Positions 42,408 through 50,609 of a DNA stretch of 64,000 nt are shown here, piece by piece (position 1 is the stretch's first letter; each line of letters starts with the position of its first letter). The DNA comes from Saccharibacillus sp. O23 (GTDB lineage: Bacteria; Bacillota; Bacilli; Paenibacillales; Paenibacillaceae). The notes below the pieces were generated by a model, which was given only the letters and a program-made list of their open reading frames with translations, was not told where the DNA came from and searched no databases. Where the stretch lies: positions 372,001 to 436,000 of the forward strand of contig NZ_NJDE01000002.1 of NCBI RefSeq assembly GCF_002205895.1. The letters run 5' to 3'. The position numbers were made by a program, and so were the translations under genes.

Positions 42408-42434
42408 AACGTATGCTTCATATCCTTTCTATTA
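42408..42434 (-). promoter_or_regulatory. Possible sporulation-sigma (sigma-E-like) promoter of gerQ
   Basis: Minus strand CATACGTT (42415-42408) resembles the sigma-E -10, with ATA 14 bases upstream. Weak -35 match; offered only because the gene is of a sporulation family. The 343-base gap also holds the SDR terminator. Confidence 0.3.
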
Positions 42435-42508
42435 CCCTTGAAAAGGAAGATCAAACCTTATTTTTACATCGAATATGGCAAAATAACGAAAAAACCTGTT
42501 TCCATGTC

Positions 42509-42544
42509 AAAAAAGCGAACAGCAGAAGTACCGCCGTTCGCTTT
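42509..42544 (-). terminator. Terminator after the SDR gene
   Basis: AAAGCGAAC (42512-42520) with GTTCGCTTT (42536-42544), then six T residues on the minus strand. Confidence 0.7.
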
Positions 42545-42640
42545 ATTCGACCTAAAATCGCGAAAAATAGAAGTTAACCTGCCACCGACCGAAACCTGCT
42601 TCGAATCTTGAATTTCGGAGATCCGGTTCGATTTCCGGCT

Positions 42641-43387
42641 TCATTCGGCATAAATCATCTTGCGCGTCATGCCGCCGTCCAGAACCAATTCCGTTCCCGT
42701 GAGGAACGTATTTTCCGGGTCGGTCAAATACAAGCAGGCGCGCGCTACATCTTCCGGTCTGCCGACTCTGCCCGCAGGATGCTGCCGGTGATCTTCTTCC
42801 CGAAGCTGCTCGTACTCGCCCGTGTCGATCCAGCCGGGACTGATGCAGTTGACCCGAATGCCGTCGCCGCCCAGAGAGATCGCCAGAGAATGGGTAAGCG
42901 CAAGCACGGCCCCTTTGGATGCGGCATAAGCTTCGAAGTTCGGCTCCGACATATGCGCGCGGGTCGAGCACAGATTCACGACGCAGCCGCTGCCGTTCTT
43001 GCGCATATGCAGAGCCGCTTCGCGCGTCGCCAGAAAAGTTCCGCGCACATTGGTATTCAGCACGTCGTCCCATTCTTTGACCGTCAATTCGTAAGGAGAT
43101 TTCCAGATGCCGAACCCGGCATTATTGATCAGAATATCGATTCGTTCGTATGTCCCGATCGCTTCGCGCATCAGATGCGCGATATCCGCTTCTTTCGACA
43201 CGTCGCAAGGCACGAAGATCGCTTCGCCTCCGGAATTCCGAATTTCAGCCGCCGCCGCCGCGCCTTCGGCTTCGAGTTTATCGGCAAGCACGACGCGTGC
43301 TCCCCGCTGCGCGTAGCTCTGAGCAATCGCCTTCCCGATGCCTTGCGCGGCGCCGGTGACGATCACGGTCATCGATTCAACATTCAT
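42641..43387 (-). CDS. Short-chain dehydrogenase/reductase
   Basis: I chose ATG 43387 (MNVESMTVIVTGAAQGIGKA, 248 residues), eight bases after AAGGAG. The NAD(P) motif TGAAQGIGK, NNAGFG, the catalytic triad (Ser in NLCSTRAHMSE, Tyr-Lys in AYAASKGA) and ISPGWIDTG are all present. The protein resembles glucose-1-dehydrogenase or 3-oxoacyl reductase relatives. The substrate is unknown, and it stands alone between a spore coat gene and a Cys-rich gene. Confidence 0.9.
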   Translation of the reverse strand: MNVESMTVIVTGAAQGIGKAIAQSYAQRGARVVLADKLEAEGAAAAAEIRNSGGEAIFVPCDVSKEADIAHLMREAIGTYERIDILINNAGFGIWKSPYELTVKEWDDVLNTNVRGTFLATREAALHMRKNGSGCVVNLCSTRAHMSEPNFEAYAASKGAVLALTHSLAISLGGDGIRVNCISPGWIDTGEYEQLREEDHRQHPAGRVGRPEDVARACLYLTDPENTFLTGTELVLDGGMTRKMIYAE

Positions 43388-43482
43388 GTCGCGCACTCCT
43401 TCCTTTCTGATATCATTGTATGATTAACCGAAGTTGCGGCCGTGCAAAACGTTCTCGATCTCCTGCCGGATCGCCGCACGGC

Positions 43483-43519
43483 AAAAAAGTCCTTCGCGGA
43501 GGTGAGAGGCGAAAGACTT
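43483..43519 (-). terminator. Terminator after the cysteine-rich gene
   Basis: AAGTCCTTCGC (43487-43497) with GCGAAAGACTT (43509-43519), one mismatch, then six T residues on the minus strand. Confidence 0.65.
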
Positions 43520-43540
43520 CTGAACCGATCTTTATATTAT

Positions 43541-43556
43541 TGTGAATTAATTCACT
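43541..43556. promoter_or_regulatory. FNR-like palindrome downstream of the cysteine-rich gene
   Basis: TGTGAATTAATTCACT fits the Bacillus FNR pattern TGTGA-N6-TCAC(A/T). The flanks make it also resemble a Rex site (TTGTGAA-N4-TTCAC). It lies 48 bases past the end of the cysteine-rich gene and 154 bases upstream of the SDR start, beyond a terminator. Confidence 0.5.
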
Positions 43557-43603
43557 TGAAAAGCTGCACGGGATGATCGGGTTCCGAAAACGGGAGTCTT
43601 GCG

Positions 43604-43783
43604 TTACGCGTAATACAGATTCAGCAATTTGTTTGTTTCGGCAGCTTCTGTTTCTTCTTCCAACACGCCTTGTTCGGCCCAGCAAGCCAAGCATTGTTCT
43701 TCGCTTTCGCAGAGGTGAGCGTCTTGGCAGTTATAGCAAAGATTCAAGTAGTTGCGAGTCAGTTGGTTGGTTGCGGTTGTCAT
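43604..43783 (-). CDS. Small cysteine-rich protein, 59 residues
   Basis: ATG 43783 to TAA 43604, with GAGGAGTG seven bases before the ATG. The sequence has a symmetric cysteine pattern C16-X2-C19-X5-C25-X5-C31-X2-C34 with His23 between, then an acidic tail and LLNLYYA. This looks like a metal-binding knuckle or redox protein; I do not recognise a family. It has its own terminator. A sharp palindrome resembling an FNR/CRP site lies 128 bases upstream, and a second lies downstream, so expression may respond to oxygen (inference). Confidence 0.7.
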   Translation of the reverse strand: MTTATNQLTRNYLNLCYNCQDAHLCESEEQCLACWAEQGVLEEETEAAETNKLLNLYYA

Positions 43784-43910
43784 TTGGAATCACTCCTCGA
43801 TTAGTTTAAAAGGTCGGGATGCTCGTTGTAGGTGGACGAAGCGCTCGTCTGTCGTTTTGTTTTGTTGCATTCTTTATATTTAAAAAATAACAGATTTTTT
43901 CGCTCGCGTA

Positions 43911-43926
43911 TGTGATTTATTTCACA
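43911..43926. promoter_or_regulatory. FNR/CRP-like site upstream of the cysteine-rich gene
   Basis: TGTGATTTATTTCACA is a perfect TGTGA-N6-TCACA palindrome. A TATTTT at 43889-43884 would place it near -41.5, the usual position for an activator, on the minus strand. Confidence 0.6.
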
Positions 43927-43995
43927 TTAATGATAAAAAAGAAAAACGTCCTCCTTTTCGGGAACACGTCTTTTCGTCGTCTTTGCTTCTTGCTG

Positions 43996-45300
43996 CTACA
44001 ATACATGCCAAGTCAATCCGCCGTCCAACGTTTGCATCAATAGAGATCGACGAAGCTCCGTTTTGCCGATCAAAATCCAGCCGACTCGGTCCGAGACGAA
44101 GTCGAGCTGGAAGATCTCCGGATACTTCTCCATGTTCTCGGCGAGTTTCTCGCTCTCCGGCAGCAGGTTCCAGTTCGCTCCGCCGTCTTTGGTGCGATAG
44201 ATCTGGGAGCCGCGAGCCATCCACCCGTTCGAACGATCGTAAAAAACAGGCGAGACGGACGGATTAAGCGCGGTCTGCGCAGGCAGCTTGAACGCGACGC
44301 GGTTCCAAGCGATTCCGTTGTTCGCCGTGAAATAGCCGCTGTACTGCACCGTATCGCGCTGCTTGCATCCCACGGGTACCCAAGATCCTTTTTGCTCGGC
44401 ATACGATTGCGGCTTGCCGTTTACGGCGGCATCGCAGGTCTCCATCTTCTCGTCGCTCGAAGTGAAGAACGCCTTCGATTTGGTCCAGTTTTTGCCTCCG
44501 TCCTTCGTTCGGTAGACCGAAGGACGGCCCAGTTCCGACATCGTCGCATAGCCGCTTCCGTCCGATTCGAAATGCATGCCCGAGACATAGCCGAGTTCCG
44601 GCAGCGGGGTCAACGATCCGCCCGGCTGCGCCCCGCTTACCGTACGCATCACCGTCAACCAGCTCTCGCCGCCGTCCAGCGTCCGGTATAACGTCTTGTC
44701 TTCTCTTCCGACCGTCGCCGAAGTCTTGCTGGTGAGCAGCCATCCTTTTTTCTTGTCGGTAAAATAGAACGAAACCGGAAGCTCGTCCACGCGCCCCAAT
44801 GTCGCCAAAGCCCAATTCTCTCCGCCGTCCGTCGTGCGCAGCACCAACGTATCTTCCGTGCTTCCCGCGCTGCGTACGACCCAGCCGTGTTTCGGGTCGG
44901 TGAAGAATACGTCTTTGCCGTATTCGGGTACCGCCGAAAACGCGACCTGCTCGGACGGCGACAAAGGCGTCCAATTCTTCCCGTTGTTCTGCGTCAAATA
45001 CATGCGCAGCGCGCTGCGCGTAAGTCCCCAAGCCATCCCCGTCTTATCGTCGAATAGATGCATCTCCGTCAACCGGGTCTGCACCACGTATTCTTCATGT
45101 TGATTTTGGGCGTTTCCGCTCGTTTCCGGCTCGACCAACGTGATCTCTTGACCTCCGACATCGTCGGCCGTCGCATTCTGAACCGTCGGTTCGGATGCCG
45201 TCTCGCCCTCCGAAGATTCCCCGTTGCATGCGCTTAATACGATCGACGCCAACAGCAATATAGCCAGCACGGGCAGCAGCGCCCTCCGCTCGATTCGCAA
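43996..45300 (-). CDS. Secreted Asp-box beta-propeller lipoprotein
   Basis: 434 residues from a TTG start (45300), preceded by GAGGGGG. A lipoprotein signal is present (LLLASIVLSAC, lipidated C25). Six Asp-box repeats of the S/T-X-D/N-G-G-X-X-W type follow (TQNNGKNW, TTDGGENW, TLDGGESW, TKDGGKNW, TKDGGANW, TLDGGLTW), each starting a propeller blade. Such proteins resemble Ycf48/photosystem assembly factors in fold and are otherwise of unknown function in Bacillales. A Thr/Glu-rich linker follows the lipidated Cys. Confidence 0.82.
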   Translation of the reverse strand: MRIERRALLPVLAILLLASIVLSACNGESSEGETASEPTVQNATADDVGGQEITLVEPETSGNAQNQHEEYVVQTRLTEMHLFDDKTGMAWGLTRSALRMYLTQNNGKNWTPLSPSEQVAFSAVPEYGKDVFFTDPKHGWVVRSAGSTEDTLVLRTTDGGENWALATLGRVDELPVSFYFTDKKKGWLLTSKTSATVGREDKTLYRTLDGGESWLTVMRTVSGAQPGGSLTPLPELGYVSGMHFESDGSGYATMSELGRPSVYRTKDGGKNWTKSKAFFTSSDEKMETCDAAVNGKPQSYAEQKGSWVPVGCKQRDTVQYSGYFTANNGIAWNRVAFKLPAQTALNPSVSPVFYDRSNGWMARGSQIYRTKDGGANWNLLPESEKLAENMEKYPEIFQLDFVSDRVGWILIGKTELRRSLLMQTLDGGLTWHVL

Positions 45301-45406
45301 TGCAGCCGCCCCCTCATGATTCCGGATAATTGGATATGGAGCACAAATCCTTCGTCATTATAGCATAAAAGGCCCGGAGCGCACCAAGTACGGATCTGGA
45401 AGCCGA

Positions 45407-46096
45407 TCAGCGGCCGAGCCAGATGTAGATCGGCACGAACAGCAGCGAAGTGACGATGCCCGACAGACCCATCGCGAGCGCGCTGAAGCTTCCGGCCGTC
45501 TCGGACTCCTGCAAACTGCGAGCGGTGCCGAAACCGTGCGCGGCGCTGCCCATCGCCAGGCCCATCGCCACCGGATCTCGCAGCCCCGTTTTGTAGAGAA
45601 AAGCCGGACCGAACACGCCCCCGAGCACGCCGGTAATCACGCTGAACATGACCGACAGCTCCGGCGCGCCGCCGAGCGCTTTGGAGATCTCGATCCCGAT
45701 CGGCGAGCTGACCGACTTCGGCAGCATGCTGAGCAGCACTTCGTGCGACCCGCGCGCGAGAAAGACCAACAATCCGGCGCTGACGATGCCCGTGACCGAA
45801 CCGGCCAACACGGATACCGTGACCGTCGCGAGCCGTTCGCGAATCAACGCGCGATGCTTATAGATCGGAACGCCGAGCGCGACGGTCGCCGGACCGAGCA
45901 GCGTCGTGAGCATGCCGACCTCGCCTTGGAAGTCGCGGACCGGAAAGCCCAGAACGACAAGGACGACCAGAATGATCGCGCTGCTGCCCAGAATCGGGTG
46001 GAGCCAACGCAGACGCTTATGAATAGCTTTCGCCGAGACGTAGGCCGCGATCGTCAAAGTCAAACCGAAAAGAGGATCATGCAGAAAACTTTGCAC
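45407..46096 (-). CDS. lrgB: LrgB-family membrane protein
   Basis: 229 residues from a GTG start after AAAGGAGGA; about seven membrane segments. Hallmarks: LHPILGSSAIILVVLVVLGF, LLGPATVALGVPIYKHR, LPKSVSSPIGIEISKALGG, GLAMGSAAHGFGTARSL. It pairs with LrgA, and the genes overlap by 20 bases. The LrgAB/CidAB pair affects murein hydrolase activity and has been linked to pyruvate uptake in other Firmicutes. No LytSR regulator is nearby. Confidence 0.94.
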   Translation of the reverse strand: MQSFLHDPLFGLTLTIAAYVSAKAIHKRLRWLHPILGSSAIILVVLVVLGFPVRDFQGEVGMLTTLLGPATVALGVPIYKHRALIRERLATVTVSVLAGSVTGIVSAGLLVFLARGSHEVLLSMLPKSVSSPIGIEISKALGGAPELSVMFSVITGVLGGVFGPAFLYKTGLRDPVAMGLAMGSAAHGFGTARSLQESETAGSFSALAMGLSGIVTSLLFVPIYIWLGR

Positions 46097-46445
46097 GTTG
46101 TTCGTCCTCCTTTTGTTCGGGCGTCGTCTTCTTCGCGACCGTCCCGGTTATCCAGAGCACGGCGAACGTGCTTCCGACGACGCCGACGCCGATCGCCACG
46201 GCATCATGACCGATAAACGGAATCAGGGCAGCGGCCCCGATGACATAAGGAATAAAAAAGAGCAGCAGATGGCCCGTCAACAAATTGGCCGAATCTTCTA
46301 CCCATTCCAGCTTCACGACTTTACCGAACAATGCGGCCACGAACAGCATCAGGCCGATGACATTGCCCGGAAGCGGCAAATGAAGCGTATCGTGCAGAAG
46401 CACTCCGGCCAGACTGAATCCCAGCAGAATCGCAAACCCCCGCAT
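46077..46445 (-). CDS. lrgA: LrgA/CidA-family membrane protein
   Basis: I chose ATG 46445 (MRGFAILLGFSLAGVLLHD, 122 residues), eight bases after AAGAGG; an upstream extension to 46547 is not needed. Four membrane segments; LHLPLPGNVIGLMLFVAALF is the LrgA signature. It overlaps lrgB by 20 bases. Holin-like by family; here it forms a two-gene unit with LrgB. A lactate dehydrogenase gene starts divergently 208 bases away. Confidence 0.92.
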   Translation of the reverse strand: MRGFAILLGFSLAGVLLHDTLHLPLPGNVIGLMLFVAALFGKVVKLEWVEDSANLLTGHLLLFFIPYVIGAAALIPFIGHDAVAIGVGVVGSTFAVLWITGTVAKKTTPEQKEDEQRAKFSA

Positions 46446-46653
46446 GACTGTCAACCTCTTTTCCGCCGGGAATTGCCCCGGATACTTGTTCAAACATTTT
46501 TCCATTATAACAAAAGCGTGCGGGATACGCGCAAAGACTTTTGACACAATTTCGTGACAGGTGGCTTTTTACCGTGTAAACTGGTTACAAAGTTGAGAGG
46601 CCCTTTTTTGCGCCTTCCAACCCTATAAGTCGAAGAAATGGAGTGAATTGGAT

Positions 46654-47583
46654 ATGACTACCACATCCTCGCGTTCCCGCCGCGTCGTCGTGATCGGCAC
46701 GGGCGACGTAGGAGCCACGACCGCTTACACCCTGCTGCTCAGGCAGCGCATGACCGAACTCGTTCTGATCGACGTCAACAAAGAGTTGGCGCTCGGCCAA
46801 GCGCTCGACATGAACCACGGCCTGCCGTTCGTAGGCGGGGTCAAGGTATGGGCAGGCGATTACTCGGACTGCAAAGACGCGGCCGTCATCATCATCGCGG
46901 CAGGCGCGGCGCAGCGTCCGGGCGAGACCCGGATCGATCTGCTCAACCGCAACGCGGGCATTTTCGACCAGATCATCGGCAATATCGTGAAATACAACGA
47001 TAACGGCATTATCCTCGTCGCGACGAATCCGGTCGATATTCTCTCGTACGTCTCGTACAAGAAAAGCGGCTGGCCGGCTCACCGCGTCATCGGTTCGGGC
47101 ACGCTGCTCGACAGCGCGCGCTTCCGTTATCTGATCGGCCAACAGAAACATCTCGATCCGCGCAGCATTCACGCGCACATCATCGGCGAACACGGCGATT
47201 CCGAACTGCCGGTATGGAGCATGGCGAACGTCGCCGGCGCCGCGCTGAACCTGCCGGAAAACGTGCAGGACGAAATCTTCGACAATACGAAGAACGCGGC
47301 TTACGCGATCATCAACGCCAAAGGTTCGACGTATTACGCGATCGCGCTTGCGCTGGACCGGATCGTGACGGCGATCCTTCAGAACGAAAGTTCGGTGCTC
47401 AACGTCTCGACGCTGCTGGACAACTATCACGGCATCTCCGACGTCTATCTCGGTCTGCCTTGCGTCGTGGACAGCACCGGCGTGCGCGAACATCTGGAGA
47501 TCCCGATGAACGACAAAGAGTTGGAACTGCTGAACGCTTCGGCGGAAAAGCTCAAATCGGAAATCGCGAAAGTGAATCTGTAA
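46654..47583 (+). CDS. ldh: L-lactate dehydrogenase
   Basis: I chose ATG 46654 (MTTTSSRSRRVVVIGTGDVG, 309 residues), eight bases after GGAGTG; a TTG two codons upstream is less likely. The NAD motif GTGDVGATTAYTL, the substrate-loop region QRPGETRIDLLNRNAGIF, NPVDILSYV, and the catalytic His in IIGEHGDSELP are all present. It reduces pyruvate to L-lactate with NADH in fermentation. Upstream are the short palindromes TGTAA-N5-TTACA and TTTAC-CGT-GTAAA (46568-46589), possibly regulatory. Confidence 0.95.
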   Translation: MTTTSSRSRRVVVIGTGDVGATTAYTLLLRQRMTELVLIDVNKELALGQALDMNHGLPFVGGVKVWAGDYSDCKDAAVIIIAAGAAQRPGETRIDLLNRNAGIFDQIIGNIVKYNDNGIILVATNPVDILSYVSYKKSGWPAHRVIGSGTLLDSARFRYLIGQQKHLDPRSIHAHIIGEHGDSELPVWSMANVAGAALNLPENVQDEIFDNTKNAAYAIINAKGSTYYAIALALDRIVTAILQNESSVLNVSTLLDNYHGISDVYLGLPCVVDSTGVREHLEIPMNDKELELLNASAEKLKSEIAKVNL

Positions 47584-47640
47584 TCGCGCTTGCGGTCTTC
47601 GGTTTCGCTCTGCGCGTGAATTCGAATCCGATTGCAGCCT

Positions 47641-47680
47641 AAAAAGCCCCTTAACTCTCTTCGCGGAGTTAAGGGGTTTT
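47641..47680. terminator. Terminator after ldh
   Basis: CCCCTTAACTC (47647-47657) with GAGTTAAGGGG (47666-47676), A5 before and T4 after, so it works in both directions. Confidence 0.85.
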
Positions 47681-47707
47681 CGTCGTTTACGACGATCTTA
47701 GGCGCGG

Positions 47708-48799
47708 TCATACCCGCACGATTTCCGCGCGGACCAGTTTCCCCGAAGACGCGTCGCAAACGAACTCGCTTTCTTCGATCCACATCAACGCGGCTTGAGC
47801 GATGCCCTGCGCGTCCGTACCCGTGACCACGTAATACGGCATGACGCGAATCTGGCCGCGCAGCTTTGCCCAAGCTTCCGCGGGATTCAGAACCGGTTTG
47901 GCCATCGCTTCGGCGAAGCGCTCGGGACGCACGCGGCGGAAATGCAATTCGTCGGAAGCCGCCGCGAGACGTCCGCTGCGGCGTTCGACATAGAGATCGA
48001 GGCAGGCGCCGAGCACGGGAAGTCCGTGCACCAACCGGTAGACGCGAATCTGCACGAAGCCGCCGCCTCGGGCCCGGAAAGACGATCGCTCCTTGCCCGC
48101 AAGAAAAGCCCAGCGGTACGCTTTGGGCTTGGCGCTGCGAAGCAGGTAATCGAGCGAAGCCGCGCGCGCCCTTCTTAATTCTTCGCGATCCAGCGGCTCC
48201 GATCGCCGGGAATCGGCCGCCGGAATCCTGCCGTGCAAAGTCCGGATCGGGGCGGAAGCGCTTCGTTTGGCCGATGCGCCGCCCCGCAGGTCGATCCATT
48301 CCCACGGACCCAACTTCTCGCCGCTGGGCATCTGTTTTCCTGTCCGATCGAACAAGCGCGGCGGGCACAAATAGAACGGCAGAACGCCCGATACGTCCAG
48401 CGCGTACGTTCCGCGGACGCAAGAAGCGTCTTCCGGCGGCCGTATGGCCGCGGGCGGCCCGTATTCGTCCGGCGGAGCGTCGAACCGGCAGGCGTTCCAA
48501 TCGGTACGCAGATCTTGAAGTCCTCCGGAAGCTTTCATCCGAATGAATAATCGAGGTCCCCGGTACAGGGGAATTCCGGCATGATGGCGCGCGTATTCCA
48601 ACAGCATCTCGTCGTTATCCAGCTCCACCGCTCGAATCGGCAGCAGCTCCGCCGGATCGATATCCGGCCGTTCGCTCGCGATATGCTCCAGCGCGAGCGA
48701 AGCGTAATGCGCGCTTTCTTCATGCGACAAAGCGCGCACGCCGCCGGCAGGGCCGCTTCGGATACCCGACAGCGAATCCGGTTTTCCGCGTTTGTTCAA
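47708..48799 (-). CDS. Unknown protein with a YcdB/PepSY-like C-terminal region
   Basis: 363 residues, no signal peptide or membrane span. The N-terminal half is charged (DIDPAELLPIRAVELDNDEMLLEYARHHAG). The C-terminal half has RVYRLVHGLPVLGACLDLYVE followed by SGRLAAASDE, which resembles the repeat of YcdB/YcdC and PepSY proteins (they inhibit or anchor peptidases). The likeness is weak and from memory. It stands 55 bases downstream of a DUF3900 gene on the same strand and could share its transcript. Confidence 0.6.
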   Translation of the reverse strand: MNKRGKPDSLSGIRSGPAGGVRALSHEESAHYASLALEHIASERPDIDPAELLPIRAVELDNDEMLLEYARHHAGIPLYRGPRLFIRMKASGGLQDLRTDWNACRFDAPPDEYGPPAAIRPPEDASCVRGTYALDVSGVLPFYLCPPRLFDRTGKQMPSGEKLGPWEWIDLRGGASAKRSASAPIRTLHGRIPAADSRRSEPLDREELRRARAASLDYLLRSAKPKAYRWAFLAGKERSSFRARGGGFVQIRVYRLVHGLPVLGACLDLYVERRSGRLAAASDELHFRRVRPERFAEAMAKPVLNPAEAWAKLRGQIRVMPYYVVTGTDAQGIAQAALMWIEESEFVCDASSGKLVRAEIVRV

Positions 48800-48853
48800 G
48801 GGGCTCTCCTCCCTTGTATCCCAGTTGGACTTGGCTTCTTGCCGTCGACGCGA

Positions 48854-49948
48854 TCAGTAAGGCAGCCCGTCGTCATCGCGTTCTTCCCGCCGTTCCAGCA
48901 GCCGTTCGGCCACGGTGCGGAAATCTTCGGGTTGAAGCAGCTCGATCGGGGAATGGCCTTTGTCGAACACGAACGATTCGCCTTCCAGAATGACCGCGTA
49001 ACGACCGTTCAAGCGCGTGATATGCACCCCGTAGCCGAAGTCGGCCAACAGTCCTTTGACCTGCGTGTTGCCGAGCTTGAACTTGACTTCGATGTCCGGT
49101 TGGAACTCCGTGATCCGCTCGGCCGCTTCCATCACCTGTTCCGGCTCCCACTTTTGCTGAAGATCGCGTTTGTCGCTCGCCGTCCACAGTTCCAAGTCAT
49201 GCTCTTCGCGCTGACGTTCTTCGCTGGATTCGTCGGGCCATTTCTCTTCGACGTAGCTGTGCACGAACTCCATCACCCGCTCGGTCACGATCTCCGGGAC
49301 CGACTGCTCGTAGACGACGAATTTCAGGAAATCTTCGAAGTAACGGGCATGGGAAGGCTGGTGAATCTTCAGTTCCCATTCTTCGGTCATGCCCGCTTCC
49401 GGCATATGCGGATACATGATCGACTTGATGCTTTTGGTGCTGATCGCCATCTCGACTTCGTCGATCAGATTGCGCTCGTCGGAGATGCGCGCGATCTTGT
49501 TCTCGAAGTCGCATTTCATGACGAAAATAAACGGATCGTCGGAATGGGTGGTCATTTTCGCCCGGGAGAGAATCAACGCTCCGCCGCGCACGGAACCGGT
49601 GTCCAGATAATTGCGGACCAGATCGTCGCAGGCGTTCTTGAAATCTTCTTTGCCGTCCGCCGTGCGCATGCGGTTGAACATATTGAAGTTCGGATTGCTG
49701 TCCAGCTCGTATCCCGGCTCCACAATAAAGGTTCCGATCTTGGTCGGCGCCTGCTCGGTCAGCGGGTTTTTCTCGACTTTGCGTTTGGCGATCCTGGAAA
49801 ATTCCCCGTCCAGAAACTTTTTCACCGGACTATCTTCGTAATCGTAATCATCCATGGTCTGGTAATGCTTGTATCCTCTTGCGCCTTGCCCTTCGCGTCC
49901 TTCGACTTGAATGACGAAGAACGACAAATATTCGATATCGAAACGCAT
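48854..49948 (-). CDS. DUF3900-family protein
   Basis: 364 residues, soluble and acidic. It begins MRFDIEYLSFFVIQVEGREG and contains KIGTFIVEPGYELDSNPNFN, SVRGGALILSRAKM and ELKIHQPSHARYFEDFLKF, matching a conserved family of Bacillales I know as DUF3900. Function is unknown. AAGGAATT precedes the ATG. It is followed on the same strand by the YcdB-like unknown gene. Confidence 0.8.
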   Translation of the reverse strand: MRFDIEYLSFFVIQVEGREGQGARGYKHYQTMDDYDYEDSPVKKFLDGEFSRIAKRKVEKNPLTEQAPTKIGTFIVEPGYELDSNPNFNMFNRMRTADGKEDFKNACDDLVRNYLDTGSVRGGALILSRAKMTTHSDDPFIFVMKCDFENKIARISDERNLIDEVEMAISTKSIKSIMYPHMPEAGMTEEWELKIHQPSHARYFEDFLKFVVYEQSVPEIVTERVMEFVHSYVEEKWPDESSEERQREEHDLELWTASDKRDLQQKWEPEQVMEAAERITEFQPDIEVKFKLGNTQVKGLLADFGYGVHITRLNGRYAVILEGESFVFDKGHSPIELLQPEDFRTVAERLLERREERDDDGLPY

Positions 49949-50092
49949 AATTCCTTAATCCCCTTCTGCTTCCGCCTTATGGAACGATCGTAGGCGGAGA
50001 AGCCTTGATAACGTCCGCGCGCCGTCTTCAAAGCGCGAACGTCTGTCTGCCTACGATAGCACGAGCACCGCGTTTGAACAATCCGCTAACGC

Positions 50093-50115
50093 AAAAAACC
50101 GCGGCTTTTCGCCGC
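50093..50115 (-). terminator. Terminator after the small Leu-rich gene
   Basis: GCGGC (50101-50105) and GCCGC (50111-50115), loop TTTTC, then six T residues on the minus strand. A larger imperfect GC-rich stem surrounds it. Confidence 0.6.
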
Positions 50116-50237
50116 ACGCCGAAAAGCGGCTTGTCGCAATCGACAAAGCCGCGCCAATCGGTTTCTTGCTGCTGCCGTCTTCCCGTTCCCGAAACGCCGT
50201 CGCCCCGATTCCGAAGCGGTCTCCGCTTGCGGAACGT

Positions 50238-50582
50238 TTACTTGCCTTGACGCTGCTGCATGAACTCCAAGCCTTTTTGCAGCAGTTCCTGCATCGAGCC
50301 GAACTGCGTATTGGCATTGACTTTCTCGTCCAGCTCTTGCGGAGGCACGCTTTGAAGCGCGTTCGGATCGCTTCCGCCGATGCCGAATTTCTGAAGCATC
50401 TCCGCAGCGGACTTGAACGGCGTATACTTTTGCAGGAATTCCGAATTCAGCAGTTGGTCCAGAGGAAGCTTCTGGAGAATCTCGTTCAGCGGGAGCTTGC
50501 TGACCATCTCGCTTAAGCCGCCCAGATCTCCCTGCTTCAATTTGTTGAATGCGTCGCCCAATCCTCCGAGGTTAAATCCCAT
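50238..50582 (-). CDS. Small helical protein of unknown function
   Basis: 114 residues starting MGFNLGGLGDAFNKLKQGDLG, with a good GGAGGCGG site. The middle has repeated amphipathic Leu heptads (LSEMVSKLPLNEILQKLPL, then LLNSEFLQKYTPF) and the C-terminus is Gln-rich. Highly helical; no membrane span. It lies 27 bases downstream of the recombinase gene and may share its transcript. I do not recognise a family. Confidence 0.6.
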   Translation of the reverse strand: MGFNLGGLGDAFNKLKQGDLGGLSEMVSKLPLNEILQKLPLDQLLNSEFLQKYTPFKSAAEMLQKFGIGGSDPNALQSVPPQELDEKVNANTQFGSMQELLQKGLEFMQQRQGK

Positions 50583-50609
50583 TCTAACCGCCTCCTTCTA
50601 AAATATGCG

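Noticed and set aside
42393-42611. A 72-codon plus-strand frame between gerQ and the SDR gene
   Set aside because: No ribosome site, and it runs through the SDR terminator and the gerQ promoter region.
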